Shown: positions 35,601 to 50,600 of the stretch, piece by piece
How positions within the stretch are numbered: position 1 is the stretch's first letter
Layout: each line of letters starts with the position of its first letter
Assembly (NCBI RefSeq): GCF_018991925.1
Contig: NW_024735503.1
Span: 3,513,253-3,577,252, forward strand
DNA: 64,000 nt
Direction: 5' to 3'
DNA from: Homarus americanus
Taxonomy: Eukaryota > Arthropoda > Malacostraca > Decapoda > Nephropidae
Translations under genes and position numbers: made by a program
Notes under the pieces: generated by a model
Databases searched by the model: none
Told to the model about the DNA's origin: nothing
Seen by the model: the letters and a program-made list of their open reading frames with translations, nothing else

Positions 35601-38600
35601 GTGTGTGGTGAGTGTTGAGAGGCAGGCGGGAGAGGAGTGCTGGTAGATGGCGAGGATGTGGAAGGATATAAAGAATACTCGCAGGTCTCTCCTCGGGTGT
35701 GGCGGCCACTAGAAGGGACCTTTATTAGGCAGGCATACAGAAGTGAGAGTTTGTCGAAGATTCGTGGAAAACTGCTAACATGGAATAAAAATCGATAAAC
35801 CTGACCGTTGGATTTCGTACTACTGTTTACTTCTTCATGTTATAATTGCTCGGAAAAACATTTAGTACTAACTCATTATACTTCGTTCTGAGTGTCTAAT
35901 GCTATAATACCAACCAGAAGCTTGCCGTAAGGTTAGGCAGCAGCTCTGGTGGCACCAGTTGGCGCACCCTACGCCACTGTTGACTCTGTTGCCACCACCT
36001 GTCCCTCTAAGCTAGCCAGACCGTCCCCTCCCTCAACCTTCTGTCACTCCTTTATCATCCTCCCTCTTTTATTTACGTTCCTGACCCCGTGACGCCCATC
36101 ACCCGCGCACCGTCCTGGTGTTTCATAAGCACCCACTCTCTTGCAACTCGCGCAACTTACTCTACTCACAACACCCGGCTGTCTGCTGGTCTTACCGCGC
36201 CGTCACACACAACCTCTGGGACATTGTCTGTCTGAGCGGTTAATATCATAATAATCAAAGTGATGTGAATGCAACTAAAATGCGACAAATAATCTATTTC
36301 CCCGTTGCTGGGAAGACCACATTATTATTTAGAACAATAAACACGTCAAGTGGCTACATCCCATCCCGGGAGCTGCAGCACTTAAAGTGGTTTAATTACT
36401 TCCTGGTATCAAAGTGACCGCACAGGCTATGACTTAACTCATTTGACCGTGGCGGCTGTACTTACGTCAGGAGGCAGAGTTCACTGCACAGTATGTACTG
36501 ACAGTCACACCAAACTGTTGACACTACTTATATAAAGTTGAGACTTAAGGAAAATACATTCTCCCAGAGGAACTAACACAGACTAGTATAACAAGACAGA
36601 CAAAACAGTATCTACTGGTCAAAAGTATGAACATGTTTGGTGCTATGAACCATATCTTATCGAAAACAAATTGAAAATATGCAAACAAAAACAAACAAAA
36701 AACATTTGTGTTGAAAAAATTGACTAAAAGCAGCCAAAGTCTTTAAAGAAGTGAAGATTGAAGGACTTGTAACCCCACTAGCCTAACGCTGAAGCCCCAA
36801 CACATTTAAATTCCCTATAAAATATTCGGTATCATTAAATTTGAGGCAAAAATCTGAGTGTGTTGGACGTAACAGTTACAAGGAAATGCTGCCGACCCCA
36901 GCCTGGCTTTCGATTTATTTTTGCTAGCCGGGTAAACACGACCGCTGTACGTGAAAGCCGTTTATGAGAACAAATATGAACCAACCAGACCTAATTCTAG
37001 CCTAAGCTAACGATATCAGGGTACGTTTGGGTTGCATTTTATGTTGCGGGCTGTAACTCACTGCGCATGCTTCTTATGACTAAATCGGTTTGGTGCGTGC
37101 AATGACCCAGCTCTGGTATACAGTAAATGTATTGTGAGCTGGATTTGAGTTGACAGCTTCCTGCAGATATATCAACAAGAACTACTAACATAAGCCCCAC
37201 AGTATAATAGTTTTAATGGTGTTGTAGCATTATATCATCCTCAATAAATATCACAGTCCTCCTTGTTCTGTAGTGTCTCTCATGTAAAGTCTAATGCACA
37301 AAAATACTGCTTCATATCTTGTCCACGATTAAAATTTAGGGGAATATTCCATGATATTAGTTTTGTATTGTGTGTTCAAGCTACGATTAGTGTGTGTATG
37401 GATCTGAAAATGGTGGCATATAGAAAGTGCCCCCTAATCACAGGTTCAACACACACACACACACACACACACACACTTTCTCGTGGTGTTTTTGGTGTCA
37501 ACAGTATTAAGAATGTTGTGAGCTAATAGAATGTTTTCAGCAACCTCCACACACACCTACAGCTACTACACAGGTTTCCTCGGTTCACAGCAGTGCTTAG
37601 ATTTGCTAAAGCTGAATAAACAGATTATCTTCCTGTATGCACAATCATTCTTTGTTGTGAGTTACTGCAGCTGAAAACTGCAGTACACTAAATAAATCAC
37701 ATAAATTAAATACTTTATCTATGCAGTCTCCATCCCATTAATAATTAAAAACAACCTTCCCGGAACCCGAACGCCAGTCTCCTGCAGTTCACGTCGTATC
37801 ATAAATCAAAACAGCTGTGAGTATCCCCAGGAGATCCCACGACCGTTTCTACATCAGTGACCCCAAAATCAATACGTATGGGAAACTGCTCGACACAACC
37901 TCGGCAATATCATGGTCACCTAAGCACAATTATTTTGAAGTTAGGTTCCGGCGTCCAAAAATAACGAACGCAGGAGACGAGCATACCACAACTGGCAATA
38001 CTGTCTAAAGGTTTAAAAAAGTAGGAGGGACGAACCATGCTTGCAACTGTGTCATTTCATGCATTTATTAAAAAAAAAAAAGTGGACACACCTATACAAA
38101 TGCAACTCCCGGCTGAACATCGCAATATACGAGAGGGAGTTTGATCATCACTCGGAGGAGAGAAGCAAGAGTCGGGTATGTATGTAACTTTGACGCACCA
38201 CGCTAAAGTTTGTGTACGTGACCCCCAATGTCTGCGTCAGCACCCTGCGTCTCTCTCACCACCTGCAGCATGGAGTGACGACGTAAAGTGGAGGGAAGTG
38301 AGAAAAAATAGTCACCAAACCTAAGCCTATTAACCATAACGAAAACCTAGTTTGACGTAACGTAATCCAACCCAACATAACCGAAGTTTAGTCCAGCCAA
38401 ATATCATTGTATCTACTAACCCAACCTATCTATACTGAACTAAACTTAACCTAAATCAATTCGAGTATCAGAGAAGACTATTTTCTGTAGCCAGAAATTC
38501 TGTGGCAGAATGAAAACTAACAAATCCGTAATGGTTAGGTTAGGTTAGATCTGGTTGTAATATTATACTGCTTTATTTTTTTATTTATTGGGCACCCCCC

Positions 38601-41600
38601 TACATCATTGTGTAAGGTGAAGCGCAGAAGCGTTTACAGCGCCCAACAGGGAAGCATGCCAAGTTCATGCTTGCCTTATGTCTCATGAGTTAAGGGCGTA
38701 GAAGCCTGAAGTGTCAAGGGCGTAGAAGCCTGAAGAGTCAGTGGTTTACTGTATGTCATCAAGTTATTGGAAGCTCCAACAACTTTCCCTGAATACGAAT
38801 TCGCAACTTTCGACTTACAACAGGTACCTACTTTACTGCTAGGTGAACAGGGACTAACGGGGGCTAGGAAGTAAGTCCAAACAACTTCCACCGGCCCGGG
38901 AATACTGCTTTATTATTCCATGACACTTGTGTTTCAGGAGATTTGCTGACCCTGAGAAGCGGGTCTCAATGCTGACGATACAATACCCTGTTGTTATGTG
39001 AGCGCTGCACTCCTCACCTCACCCTCACCCACTTCCTGTCTTAGTTTCCGTATATTTGTCCTTATATATTTGGTATCCACATCTGGTTCGTATAATAATT
39101 ATGAGATTGGTGAATAACATCAATCACAACAGATCTTGTCCGAATGTTCATAGCTGCGTCACTCCTTTGAGCACTCACAAATATTTTCTTAAATGTACGA
39201 ATATCCCAGTATGTATGTATGTATGTATGTATGTATTATATTAGTATATGACTGAGCGAGTTTGCTGGATATGAATGAGTTACCACGTGTGCTTGCGTCG
39301 CGCCAGTATAGCATAGCCCTTGAGTGAACGATAAGAACCCTTGACAGTATTGAATTTTTTTTAATTTACCCCGCGAGGGGCCTAGTTTATTGGGCACCCC
39401 CTTGCATCCTGTGCAAGGTGAAGCGCAAAAGCGTTTACAGCGCACAACTAGGAAGCACGCAGAGTTTATGCTTGCCTTCATGACTCATGCATTAAGGGCG
39501 TAAAAGCCTGAAGGGGCAGACAGTGTGTACATATTTCCTTGAAACTTGTCAGGGTCATTGGTGCCTCCGACTGCTCACACAACACTATCAGAGGCAGGAT
39601 CTGATTATATATCATAATAAACTGGTGACTCGGTGGCTACTTCATCATGACTAGTTTATTAAGATAGTGTATGTGGCAGACCAACACGTTTCTTGCTGTG
39701 ATGAAGGCGAGTGTGTTGACCTGATGTGCACCCATAATTACTTATTGTACTTATTGTTTTACTCATTATTATAACCGAAACAAAGACCACAAGTACTGAT
39801 GAGGGAAGCAGTGGGGGCGATAGTGTAATGGGGCAGGAGGGATGGGAAGAGTAGAATTAGGATGATGGGGATATGTGAGACAGGGAGGTGGAGATGATGG
39901 GGGTACGAGGAAGGGAGGTGGAGATGAAGGGATAGACAGGGGAGGGTGGAGATGATGGGGAGTACACGAGGGGAGAGGGAGGGTGGGACAGGGGGATGAA
40001 CAGGGGAGGGTGAGGTAGTGGGGAATTACACGAGGAGGGTGGAGATGGGGGATGAGCAGGGGAGGGTGAAGATGATGAAAGAATTACACGAGGAAAGGGA
40101 GGATTAAGGATAATTAGGTACGAGGAGGGAGGTGGAGATGAGGGGATGAACAGGGAGGTGAGATGATGAAGAATTACACGAGGGAAGGGAGGGTGGAGAT
40201 GATGGGGATGAAAGAGGGGAGGTGAAGATGATGGGGGTACACGAGGGAAGGGGAGAGGTGGAATGATGGGGATGAACGAGGGGAGGGGGAGATGATGGGG
40301 GACACGAGGGAAGGAGGTGGAGATGATGGGGACACGAGGAAGGGAGGTGGAGATGATGGGGGTACACGAGGGAAGGAGGGGTGGAGATGATGGGGTACAC
40401 GAGGAAGGAGGTGGAGATGATGGGGGTACACGAGGAAGGAGAGGTGGAGATGATGGGGATGAACGAGGAGGGGGTGGAGATGATGGGGGACACGAGGGAA
40501 GGGAGGTGGGAGATGATGGGGGCACGAGGGAAGGAGGGGTGGAGATGATGGGGGACACGAGGGAAGGGGAGGGGTGGAGATGATGGGGTACACGAGGAAG
40601 GGGAGAGGTGAGATGATGGGGATGAACGAGGGAGGGGTGAGATGATGGGGGGTACATGAGGGAAGGGAGGGGTGAGGATGATGGGGGAACACGAGAAGGG
40701 AGGTGAAGATGAGGGGATGAACGAGGGGAGGAGGGAGATGATGGGGGTACACGAGGGAAGGGAGGGGTGGAGATGATGGGGATGAACGAGGGGAGGGGGA
40801 GATGATGGGGGTCCGAGGAAGGGAGGGGTGGAGATGATGGGGGTACACGAGGGGAGGGGAGGTAGAGATGAGGGGATGAACGAGGAGGGGTGAAGATGAT
40901 GGGGTACACGAGGGGAGGAGGGGTAGAGATGAGGGGATGAACGAGGGAGGGGTGAAGATGATGGGGTACACGGGGAAGGGAGGGGTGAGATGATGGGGGT
41001 ATACGAGGAAGGGGAGGGGGTGGAGATGAGGGGGGGTACACGAGGGAGGGGAGGGTGGAGATGAGGGGGATGAACGAGGGGAGGGTGGAAGATGATGGGG
41101 TACACAGAGGGGAGGGGAGGGTAGAGATGAGGGGATGAACGAGGGAGGGGGGAAGATGATGGGGGTAATGAGGAAGGAGGGGTGGAGATGATGGGGATGA
41201 ACGAGGGAGGGGTGAAGATGATGGGGGTACACGAGGGGAGGGGAGGGGTAGAGATGAGGGGATGAACGAGGGGAGGGGTGAAGATGATGGGGTACACGAG
41301 GGAAGGAGGGTGATGATGGGGTACACGAGGGAAGGGGGGGGTGGAGATGAGGGGATGAACGAGGGAGGGTGAAGATGATGGGGGACACACGAGGAGGGGA
41401 GGGGTAGAGATGAGGGGATGAACGAGGGGAGGGGTGAAGATGATGGGGGGTACACGAGGGAAGGAGGTGGAGATGATGGGGATGAACGAGGGGAGGGGTG
41501 AAGATGATGGGGTACACGAGGGAGGAGGGTAGAGATGAGGGGATGAACGAGGGGAGGGTGAAGATGATGGGGTACACGAGGGAAGGAGGTGGAGATGATG

Positions 41601-42564
41601 GGGATGAACAGGGGAGGTGAAGATGATGGAATTTGAGGGAAGGGAGGGGTGGAGATGATGGGGATGAACGAGGGGAGGGGTGAAGATGATGGGGGTACAC
41701 GAGGGAAGGGGAGGGGTGGAGATGAGGGGGATGAACGAGGGGAGGGGTGAAGATGATGGGGGTACACGAGGGGAGACAAGTGGAGAGTGATTGAATCAGA
41801 GAATGGAAGTAAATTAAGGGGAAAGGGTAGGCCGCATGAGGGGATAGAACGAGTGAGAGATGGGGGTGGAGAGGGGTGGCCGACACTATACTCACTCTGC
41901 TTCGCCTCATTGACACTATGAGGGGGAGGGGCACTGAGAGGGTCTTCTGCAGCCCTCTGTCTGACACGTCCTGCCCTTCGTCTGCCCCTCACAGCACGAC
42001 CTTTGCCTGACAACCTTAGAGAAAACTTACTTAACCTGGCAACTTAAGTCATATGTCAAAATTTTGTCTTTCCCATAGTCTAATGTCTTCCCGCATACTT
42101 CCAGCCAAATTGCCTTCAAAAAAGCCAAAAACACAAAGCTAAAGCAAAAATCGCTAGAAACGCACCATAAAGCCGCTAACTTTCAGACTCCGCGAAACTG
42201 CCTTCACTTGGTTGAATCGACAAACTGTTTACCGTTGTTTGTAAACCTGTACTGCTGACGAAGAGTATTGGCGACACTTACTTGAGGGTCATGTAGGTAA
42301 GGGAGAATGGGAGTTTTGACAGTATTAGTCTTTTCATTAGTGATTTTAAATGTGCTTATATTGACTTAATTCTATAATGAAAAGCAAGGTTCACCGTTAT
42401 AAACCAATCACACATATGCCCTACAAATTATCGCTATATGTATCCAAGTGTCCAGTGAATTTTGATCAGAATTTACATGTAGAACTCGTTAAAAATCTCC
42501 GTGACGATACTTAATCTAAGAATCTATCAATGCAGACAAGGCCAAGGGTTAGGCAAAAGACGAG

Positions 42565-42607
<43 letters not shown>

Positions 42608-45600
42608 CCCCACTAGAGGGAGGGGAAAATTAGATCGTTCACATAAAGCAAAATGAGGTGTTCTTATCTCCTGTCATTGCAAATGAATTATTGACCACCA
42701 TAAAAATGTCAAAAGATGCATTAGTATCTAAACTCTAAAGCCTTTGATACTGTCGACCATACCATCCCGTCAAAGCTTGAACATTACGGCGTTAGGGGCT
42801 TATCCCACAATTGGTTTACCTCATCTGCCAAAAAGGAAGCAGTATGTCTGCTATAATGATCATCAAGCTGACTCCTCACCAATTTTGTATGGCGTCCCCC
42901 AAAGCTCCATTCTCGGTCCAGTACTGTTCTTAGTATACATAAACGATATAGTTCACTCCAGCACACTCGTCAAATACAACTTATTTGCAGACGATAGTAA
43001 TCTCTATGCCAGCAACTCAGACCTCCATTCCTTGATGAGAACTATGAACACTGAATTGACTAAAGTCAAGACCTGGGTAATATGCAATAAAGTGACCTTA
43101 AACCTCGAAAAAAACCACTACACAGTCCTCAAACGCAAACAAAATACTAAATTCCTCGGAGTTATTGTTGATGAGAAACTTAGCTGGAGAAATCACATAC
43201 ATGCCATTCACAGTAAAGTCAATAAACAGTGCGGTATCATGTATCACACTCGATTGTCACTCACTCTTACAGCAATGAAAGAAATCTATCATGATCTTGT
43301 TTACCAACACCTGATACACTGTCACACACTATGGGGGGCCTCTGGCTCTACAAAAACACAACCCCTGATTACTGTGCAGAAGAGAGTTGTGCCGACAATG
43401 ACGACTTGAAAAAACTGATCACAATAACGAACAATTTGCTAAATTGAAAATGTTAAAATAGAGGATATTAACACATGTTGTGACCTATTTGTTTACAAAT
43501 TTGTCAATCACTTGCTTGACAACATGTATTTTCAAATCCGCAAATATCAGGTACAACTTAAGACACCCAGAGCTACTAAGACCGCCCCCCCCCTCCCATG
43601 CGCTCCTGTCAGTCGCAGACCTCCATAAAATATGGTGTGAAGTTGTGGAACAACTTACCCCCACCCATCCGAGCAGTCTACATTCCCTTCCTTTAAAGAG
43701 TTTAAATCATCTCTTAAAAAATATCCATTATCTAAGTATTAATATTTTTGTAACTATTACTTTATGCTCTTACTCTCATTGTACCAACAAAACCATTATA
43801 TCAGAAACTGTCATGTAGATAGATAGAAATTACCATTGCAATAATTATATATTTGCCAACAAGACATGATACTGACAGCTTCTGTCCTTTTGTTTCACCT
43901 TAATGCAACCCATGTTGTACTGCTTCCCTCCCTTATCATATTAATGTATATCAACGCCACTGTAAAATATGTGTATACTCATAATGTAAATATAATAAAA
44001 TAAATAAATATCGAAGTGATAACCCTGGTAACATTCTAATATGTTCTTATTACCATCATGCTATGTGTACTATTCCAGATGATACTAAATGTTACATAAT
44101 ATTTCCCTGAGATAAATGTACAGTATACTTGTATATCAGGTGCCTACAAGAGTGCTCTAGCTGAACCTTCTGCCATTGATCAGGATTGAACTGGAGGGGT
44201 GATTATGTCGTGTACTTTCTCTCCCCTCACCTTCTCACCCTCTATTCATTCTCCCTCCCTCATCCCTCACCCCTATTCCGTCACCTCCCCAGCCCTCCTT
44301 CCCCCTCCTTCTCACCCTTTCCTTTCACCTCACCCCTCCCCTCCCTCCTTACCCCTTATATTTTCTTCTCATCCTCCTCCCCTCCCTCCCTCTTAATCAC
44401 CTTCTATCTACCTCCCTTCTCCATTTATCCTCACCCCCCTTAATCACCGCCCACACCTGTGAACGCCACTCGAGTTGAGTTGAGGGGACGGGAGGAGGGA
44501 GGATTGTAATGAGTATGAAAGCCGCTGTAACACATTTCCATCTCTGGATTAGAGTGTGTGTGTGTGGGTAGGGCAGCACAAAACACACCCAATACCCTCT
44601 AATAACACGAACAGTCCTACACGAACGCTAAACTATGGACCCCCCCCCCAACCTGGTCATCAACATCCGGGACACCACATAATAAACATGGGGATTTAAC
44701 CCTTACAATATCCTGAGATGTTGCTGGATAAGGATCTCTTTATGAGTCTAAAAATAATTTATATTCCGAATAAAAACACTCAGCATGATACAGGTAGAAA
44801 AAATTAATGGGATTCTCGAGAGGTTTGTTATTTGGACTTTTCCTCGTAATGGGTGATGTAAGGACGCGCCTAACATGGCCGACTTAAGCTAGAAACAACA
44901 AAAATATTAACTACGGCATCAAAATTACATTAAGAGACCACCGCACAGTACGTTATTATGATACGTTCCTTAAGTACTAGATTAGAAGATAAAGTAGCGA
45001 ATCTATGTGAGTTCTGACTTTTTCTTTAAAGATTCGTAAGATAATGTTCACCCTGTAAGTGGAGACAAGGGGCCGTATCTTGTTACAGTATGGTTCCCAT
45101 TATTTCACATGTCGCGCCTTAAAAAACAGTCTGGTGGATGTGTTCTTACGTCACCAGTTACGGGTAATAGTTAATGTTAAGAAGCTCCCAGACGGGTCCA
45201 AAACAGCCGAGTCATGTATGGAATGACAATTGTACACTGTACAGTAGAGATAAACTATCGCGATGACGGTAATAATAATAATTTATAATAATAATTACAA
45301 TAATAAAATTATTATTATTAATTATTATTATTATTATCATCTCAGAAACTACATATAGGTTTAATGTACAGATAAGGAACATCAGATATGATACAGATTG
45401 TCGGGAGATACAGAGATAATAACAATGATTCCTTTCTACTGAAATTAAAAGTTAGTAACTATGCCACACAGTCACATTTAGCTCAGAGTTAGCTTATATA
45501 AACAATGTACACATTACGTTAACTTTGAACTTCGTGCAGCGAGTTTAAAAATGCTCCAACAATTCTGAAATTTAGTATGACAACCCCGGCGCCAAATTCA

Positions 45601-47575
45601 AACTGATTCGGAAAAAAAAAGATGAAACGTCCTTTCTGTGCAGCAATCAGGTGTCGCCCCTTATACTCCAAAATAATATTAATGATCTGATCAGAAAAGC
45701 GTGAAATCCTGAGTGTATGTAGAAAGAGTGAGGGATGAGAGAAGTGAGGGAGGGTGAGAACTCGCCACGGCCCACAACACCCACAACACGTGTCAGCTGA
45801 TCCCTGACTGGCTGGCCGTGTGACCGACGTCTGTCACTATGTATTAATATTCTGTATATTTAGCGAGTACAGGGGCGACCAATGCTATTCGCATTAAGCA
45901 AAAATTTTGCCGGAGTTTTGCGAATATTAATTTACCAAACAATAATTATTTTTAACACAAAAACTGTGAACTAATATTATTTTCAACATTATTATTGTTG
46001 TTATCAAGCGTTGCTGCCAATTTAATATTTTAGTCAACATAATTTATTCACAATGTTAGAGTCTTAGTTAATATATAAGACATGACAAGTAGTAGTAGTA
46101 GGGCGAAGTAGTAGTAATGGTGGTGGTGGTTAGCTAAGGGCAGGGCACGACAGATGAGAAGAGGGGGAGGGGATGGGGTGTGAGGGGGATGGGGTGGTGA
46201 GGGTGAGGGAGAATTGAGGGGGGCGGGAGAGGGGGGCGAATTGAAGGGAGGCGGGTGAGGGGCGATTGAGGCGGGTGAGGGGGTGAAGGGGCGGGGAGAG
46301 AGGAGGGTGGGGATGAGGAGATAGACATGCGGCGATGACAGAGATCTGCATGTTACCTGATCCTCGTAAGCAACCACACTATCTCCTTCCCTCGCCCCAT
46401 CCCCCTTCCTCGTCCATCCCCTTCCTCACACCTATCCCCCTTCGCTCACACCCCATCCCCCTTCCATCAAACTCCCCTCCTCCTCCTCCTATCCTACAAT
46501 GAACTAGGAACCCGACGTAACAGTGACATTCAACCAATAGCAACTATAGTGCCACCATTAACTACCAGCACCAACCACCACCACCAACAACAACACCAAC
46601 AACCACCACCACCCACCACCACCATCAACAACCACCATCGCACACAAGCAGGAGAGAAAGTGGAATCAACTATATTCACAAAATACAACTGACAACTCAA
46701 AGGTAAACCCGAACACCTCAGTAAAGTCCAGGTAAAGTCCAGGCAGCTCAGTTCCGAAGCTTTTTATTGTTTTTTCTTCTTAAAGTTGCGAGATAACTAG
46801 GTATCAGTGGAGTACAGCTGCCAGTCATGGACACACACACACACACTTATACAGCCACCAACTTAAGTCCCTTGTCACCATCACAGTCTCTTGAACTGCT
46901 GGAACGAGACTAACTGCTGGCTCGAGACTGTGAGCTACTGGAACGAGACTTAACTGCTGGAACGAGAAAAGATAGCAGGAACGAGACTAAACTCTAGAAA
47001 CTTCTCTGAAATATTGGAACGGTTCTCCAAACTGCTAATCTACCACAGATAACAGTGTAGTTTCTCATTTGGATCACGACGCCTAATGCTATCTTATTCT
47101 TATTTTTCCCTGCACACCGAGACCCCACACCCTGGCGGGGAAATGTTTGGCGACAAGGCTTGTGAGGAGGTGCCTTGTATACCCAGATAGTCGCCCTGGG
47201 AGGAGGAAGGACATAATATTACTCGATTAGCCAACGAAAGAGGCCGATGCATTTCAGGTGCAGGAGGATATTAGCCAATAAGGGAGGACACCAATTTATG
47301 CACCAATAGGAGAGAGCGATACACTACGCTAAATGGAAATATTAACCAATAAGAGAGAAACTAATTTATCGGTAGGCGGGGGAGCCAAGTTGGTAATACC
47401 TTCTTCAATTTCTTCTCTTCTGATTCTTTAAAATTTCCACCTTCTTTCGTCTCTTTAGCGGTCTTAATCTTCTCATTCTCTCCCTGTCTGTAAGTCACGT
47501 CGCGGAGAACAGATTCGACGAAGACACTTCAATACCTCCTCCCTGCCGCCCCGCCCCATGTCTTTGTGGAAGATA

Positions 47576-47608
<33 letters not shown>

Positions 47609-50600
47609 TAACGCAGTTTATTGAAAGAGCTTGGCAGCCAGAAGGCTGAAAATATATAGTTACATATTTGGGGAATGGGTTTCGAATTACAAATAATATA
47701 CAAGTAACATAAGTGATACAAATAAGATATATAATAACTAGATGGGGAAAAGCTCAAACTACAGTGCATTTCAACATAGTGACAGTGCAAGAAGTAGTGT
47801 TTACTGGGAGTGAATACACTGGTTTATTACAAGTTATTGATAATTTTTACAATGGTTGTGACTGGGCTGTTCTTATAGCGATCAGTTCGTGCACGTATGG
47901 GCTGGATGCGGTTGTGGTGTCGAACAGCAATTCTCGGACTAGGGATCTCAGGTGGTAGTAGGGCCGGTGTCGGGGATGGTGTGAAGCTTCTTACCAAATT
48001 TGCAGATTAGGGTCGTGGTGATGGTCAGTGAGAGTGACAACTTGACTCTAAAGCGATGGAAGTGATTTTCACATCATCATCTTGGTTAAGTGTCAGTAGA
48101 GGCTTCACATTTATTTCACTCACATTAAAACTTAGTGTTCTTAACGCCCACCAGGAGTATACGGTCTTCTAGCTAGTCTAATAACAAATAAACACTTACA
48201 CAACGAACACGATGCGAAAAAGCAGCCAAAAAGAATGAGGGACACACACACACCTCAGCAGCCAATAAAAACATAAGAATGGAGGAAACTGCAACGGGCC
48301 TATTGGCCCATACTGGGCAGTCCCATTTACACCCAACCCCTATTGCTCATATATCCATACAACCTATGTTTGAAGCTATCCAGCGTATTCGAGTTAATGA
48401 TGATGTTTGGTAACTTGTTCCACTCGTCCACGGGCTTTCCTTCGTCTCGTGTCTTCCTCCTTCATCCTCACAATCACTTCCTTTAATTTAAAGTTTTCGG
48501 CCTTGACCTTCACTAACTCGGCCCTCAGAAGGGCACAGACCTGCTCACAACTAACACTAGCCATTAGTGACGAACACATCCCACATAGTTTCCCAAGAGC
48601 TAATTAGGATGAGGAACATACATTAACTAATCAGACCACGTAAGCCAATAGGAACAAGGAAGACTTCCCACTAAAGCTCCTTACCAGCCAATGGTCGACC
48701 TCGACTGACTACTTGAACACCACTAACACAAGGACCAGTCCACCTCAAGAGCGCACTTAATTACACCTTCTTTATCCCTCTTCTGGTGCCGTCACAACTA
48801 CACTTAAAATTGAAATACGTTTAGTATATGTTTATAGATACCTAACCTAATCTAACCCAACCTAACCTGATCTAAACTTACCCAACAACCTAACCTAACC
48901 TAATCTAACCCAACCTAACCTGATCTAAACTTACCCAACAACCTAACCTAACCTAATCTAACCCAACCTAACCTGATCTAAACTTACCCAACAACCTAAC
49001 CTAAGCAAACCCAACCCAACCCAACCTGACCTAATCTATAAATGAAACCAAAAATAAAATACACTGGGTCAATTGAGGAGCTACAGAGGACCCGCAGCCC
49101 CTATGACACAAGGAGTGAAACACTGCCCAGGAGCACGGTGAGGCACTGTGTCATAACTGGTCACTTGTAGACACTGAGTGAACAATGGAGACGTGTGGTG
49201 TATATACTTAACCTAACTTATTCTAACCTAATCTAACTTAACCTAACTTAAAATAACTAACCTACCCTAATTCAATTCACCTTAACCTAATTTAACCCAT
49301 CCTAACTTAACCTAATCTAACCCAGGCAGCTTAAGTACTTACGAACAACGAACAAGAGACAGAGAGAGAGAGAGAGAGCGAATTCGTCAGCTTCCTGTTA
49401 CTCTCTACACCTGTTACACGTCAATCTCCCCCTCCCCTCCCCTCCCCTTAATAATAATTACCCCTTATTGAGGTTTCCGCCCTTCCTTCCCTTGCCATAG
49501 GTAACTTGAGGTCTCCCTTTACCTACATCTACCCTACGTAAAAGAGGAGAGATGATAGACAGATAAAGGAGAGAAAAGACAGACAGTCAAAGACAAGATA
49601 TAATCAAATTTCTGAGAGGAGAAGAGGGCGGATGAATAAGAGGAGACGAACAAAGAGTAGAAGTAAAACTGTGGATATTAAGTATGATAAGAAGGGAGAC
49701 GGTAGGTAAGAGGGAGGTGGTGGAGGAGAAGGTAGGTAAGAGGGAGGTGGTGGAGGAGGAGAAGGTAGGTAAGAGGGAGGTGGTGGAGGAAGGTAGGTAA
49801 GAGGGAGGTGGTTGAGGAGGAGAGAAAGGTAGTGGTGGAGGAGGAGTGGCTGGTAGGTGGTGGAGGAGGAGGAGAGGTGGTAAGGAGGTGGGTGGAGGAG
49901 GAGGAGACGGTAGGTAAGAGGGAGGTGGTGGAGGAGGAGAGGTAGGAGAGGGTGGAGGAGGAGAGAGGTAGGAGGAGGTGGAGGAGGAGGAGGTAGGTAA
50001 GAGGGAGGTGGTGGAGGAGGAGAGAGGTGAGGAGGGAGGTGAGGAGGAGGAGACAGGTAGAGGAGGTGGTGGAGGAGGAGGAGACGGTAGGTAAGAGGAG
50101 GTGGTGGAGGAGGAGGAGAGGTAGGTAAGAGGGAGGTGGGGGAGGAGGAGAGGAAAGGTGGAAAAGAGGTGGTGGAGGAGGAGTGAGGAGAGGTGGGTGG
50201 AGGAGGAGTAGGTAGAGGGAGGTGGTGGAGGAGGAGGAGACGGTAGGCAGGAGTAAGAGAGGTGGTGTAGGTGAGGAGGAGGAGGGAGGTGGTGGAGGAG
50301 GAGGGGTAGGTGGGGAGGTGGTGGAGGAGGAGGAGACGGTAGGTAGAGGTGGTGGTGGAGGAGGAGGAGACGGTAGGTAAGAGGGAGGTGGTGGAGGGAG
50401 GAGACGGTAGGTAGAGGGAGGTGGTGGGAGGAGGAGACGGTAGGTAAGAGGGAGGTGGTGGAGGAGGAGGAGACAGGTAGAGGGAGGTGGTGGAGGAGGA
50501 GGAGACGGTAGGTAAGAGGGAGGTGGTGGAGGAGGAAGGTGGAGTTGGTGGAAGAGGCATCAGTGTTAAAGGGTCACAAGGTTGGACAATGAAGGTGTTG

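Noticed and set aside
39857..42013. 718-codon minus-strand frame rich in Pro and Ser
   Set aside because: It is produced by the purine-rich minisatellite. Two other frames are equally open, and indels between units shuffle them.
46048..46377. Pro-rich minus-strand frame starting MVAYEDQV
   Set aside because: Most of it is the purine-rich low-complexity block.
49604..50560. 318-codon Pro/Ser/Tyr/Leu frame
   Set aside because: Minisatellite artefact with no conserved domain.
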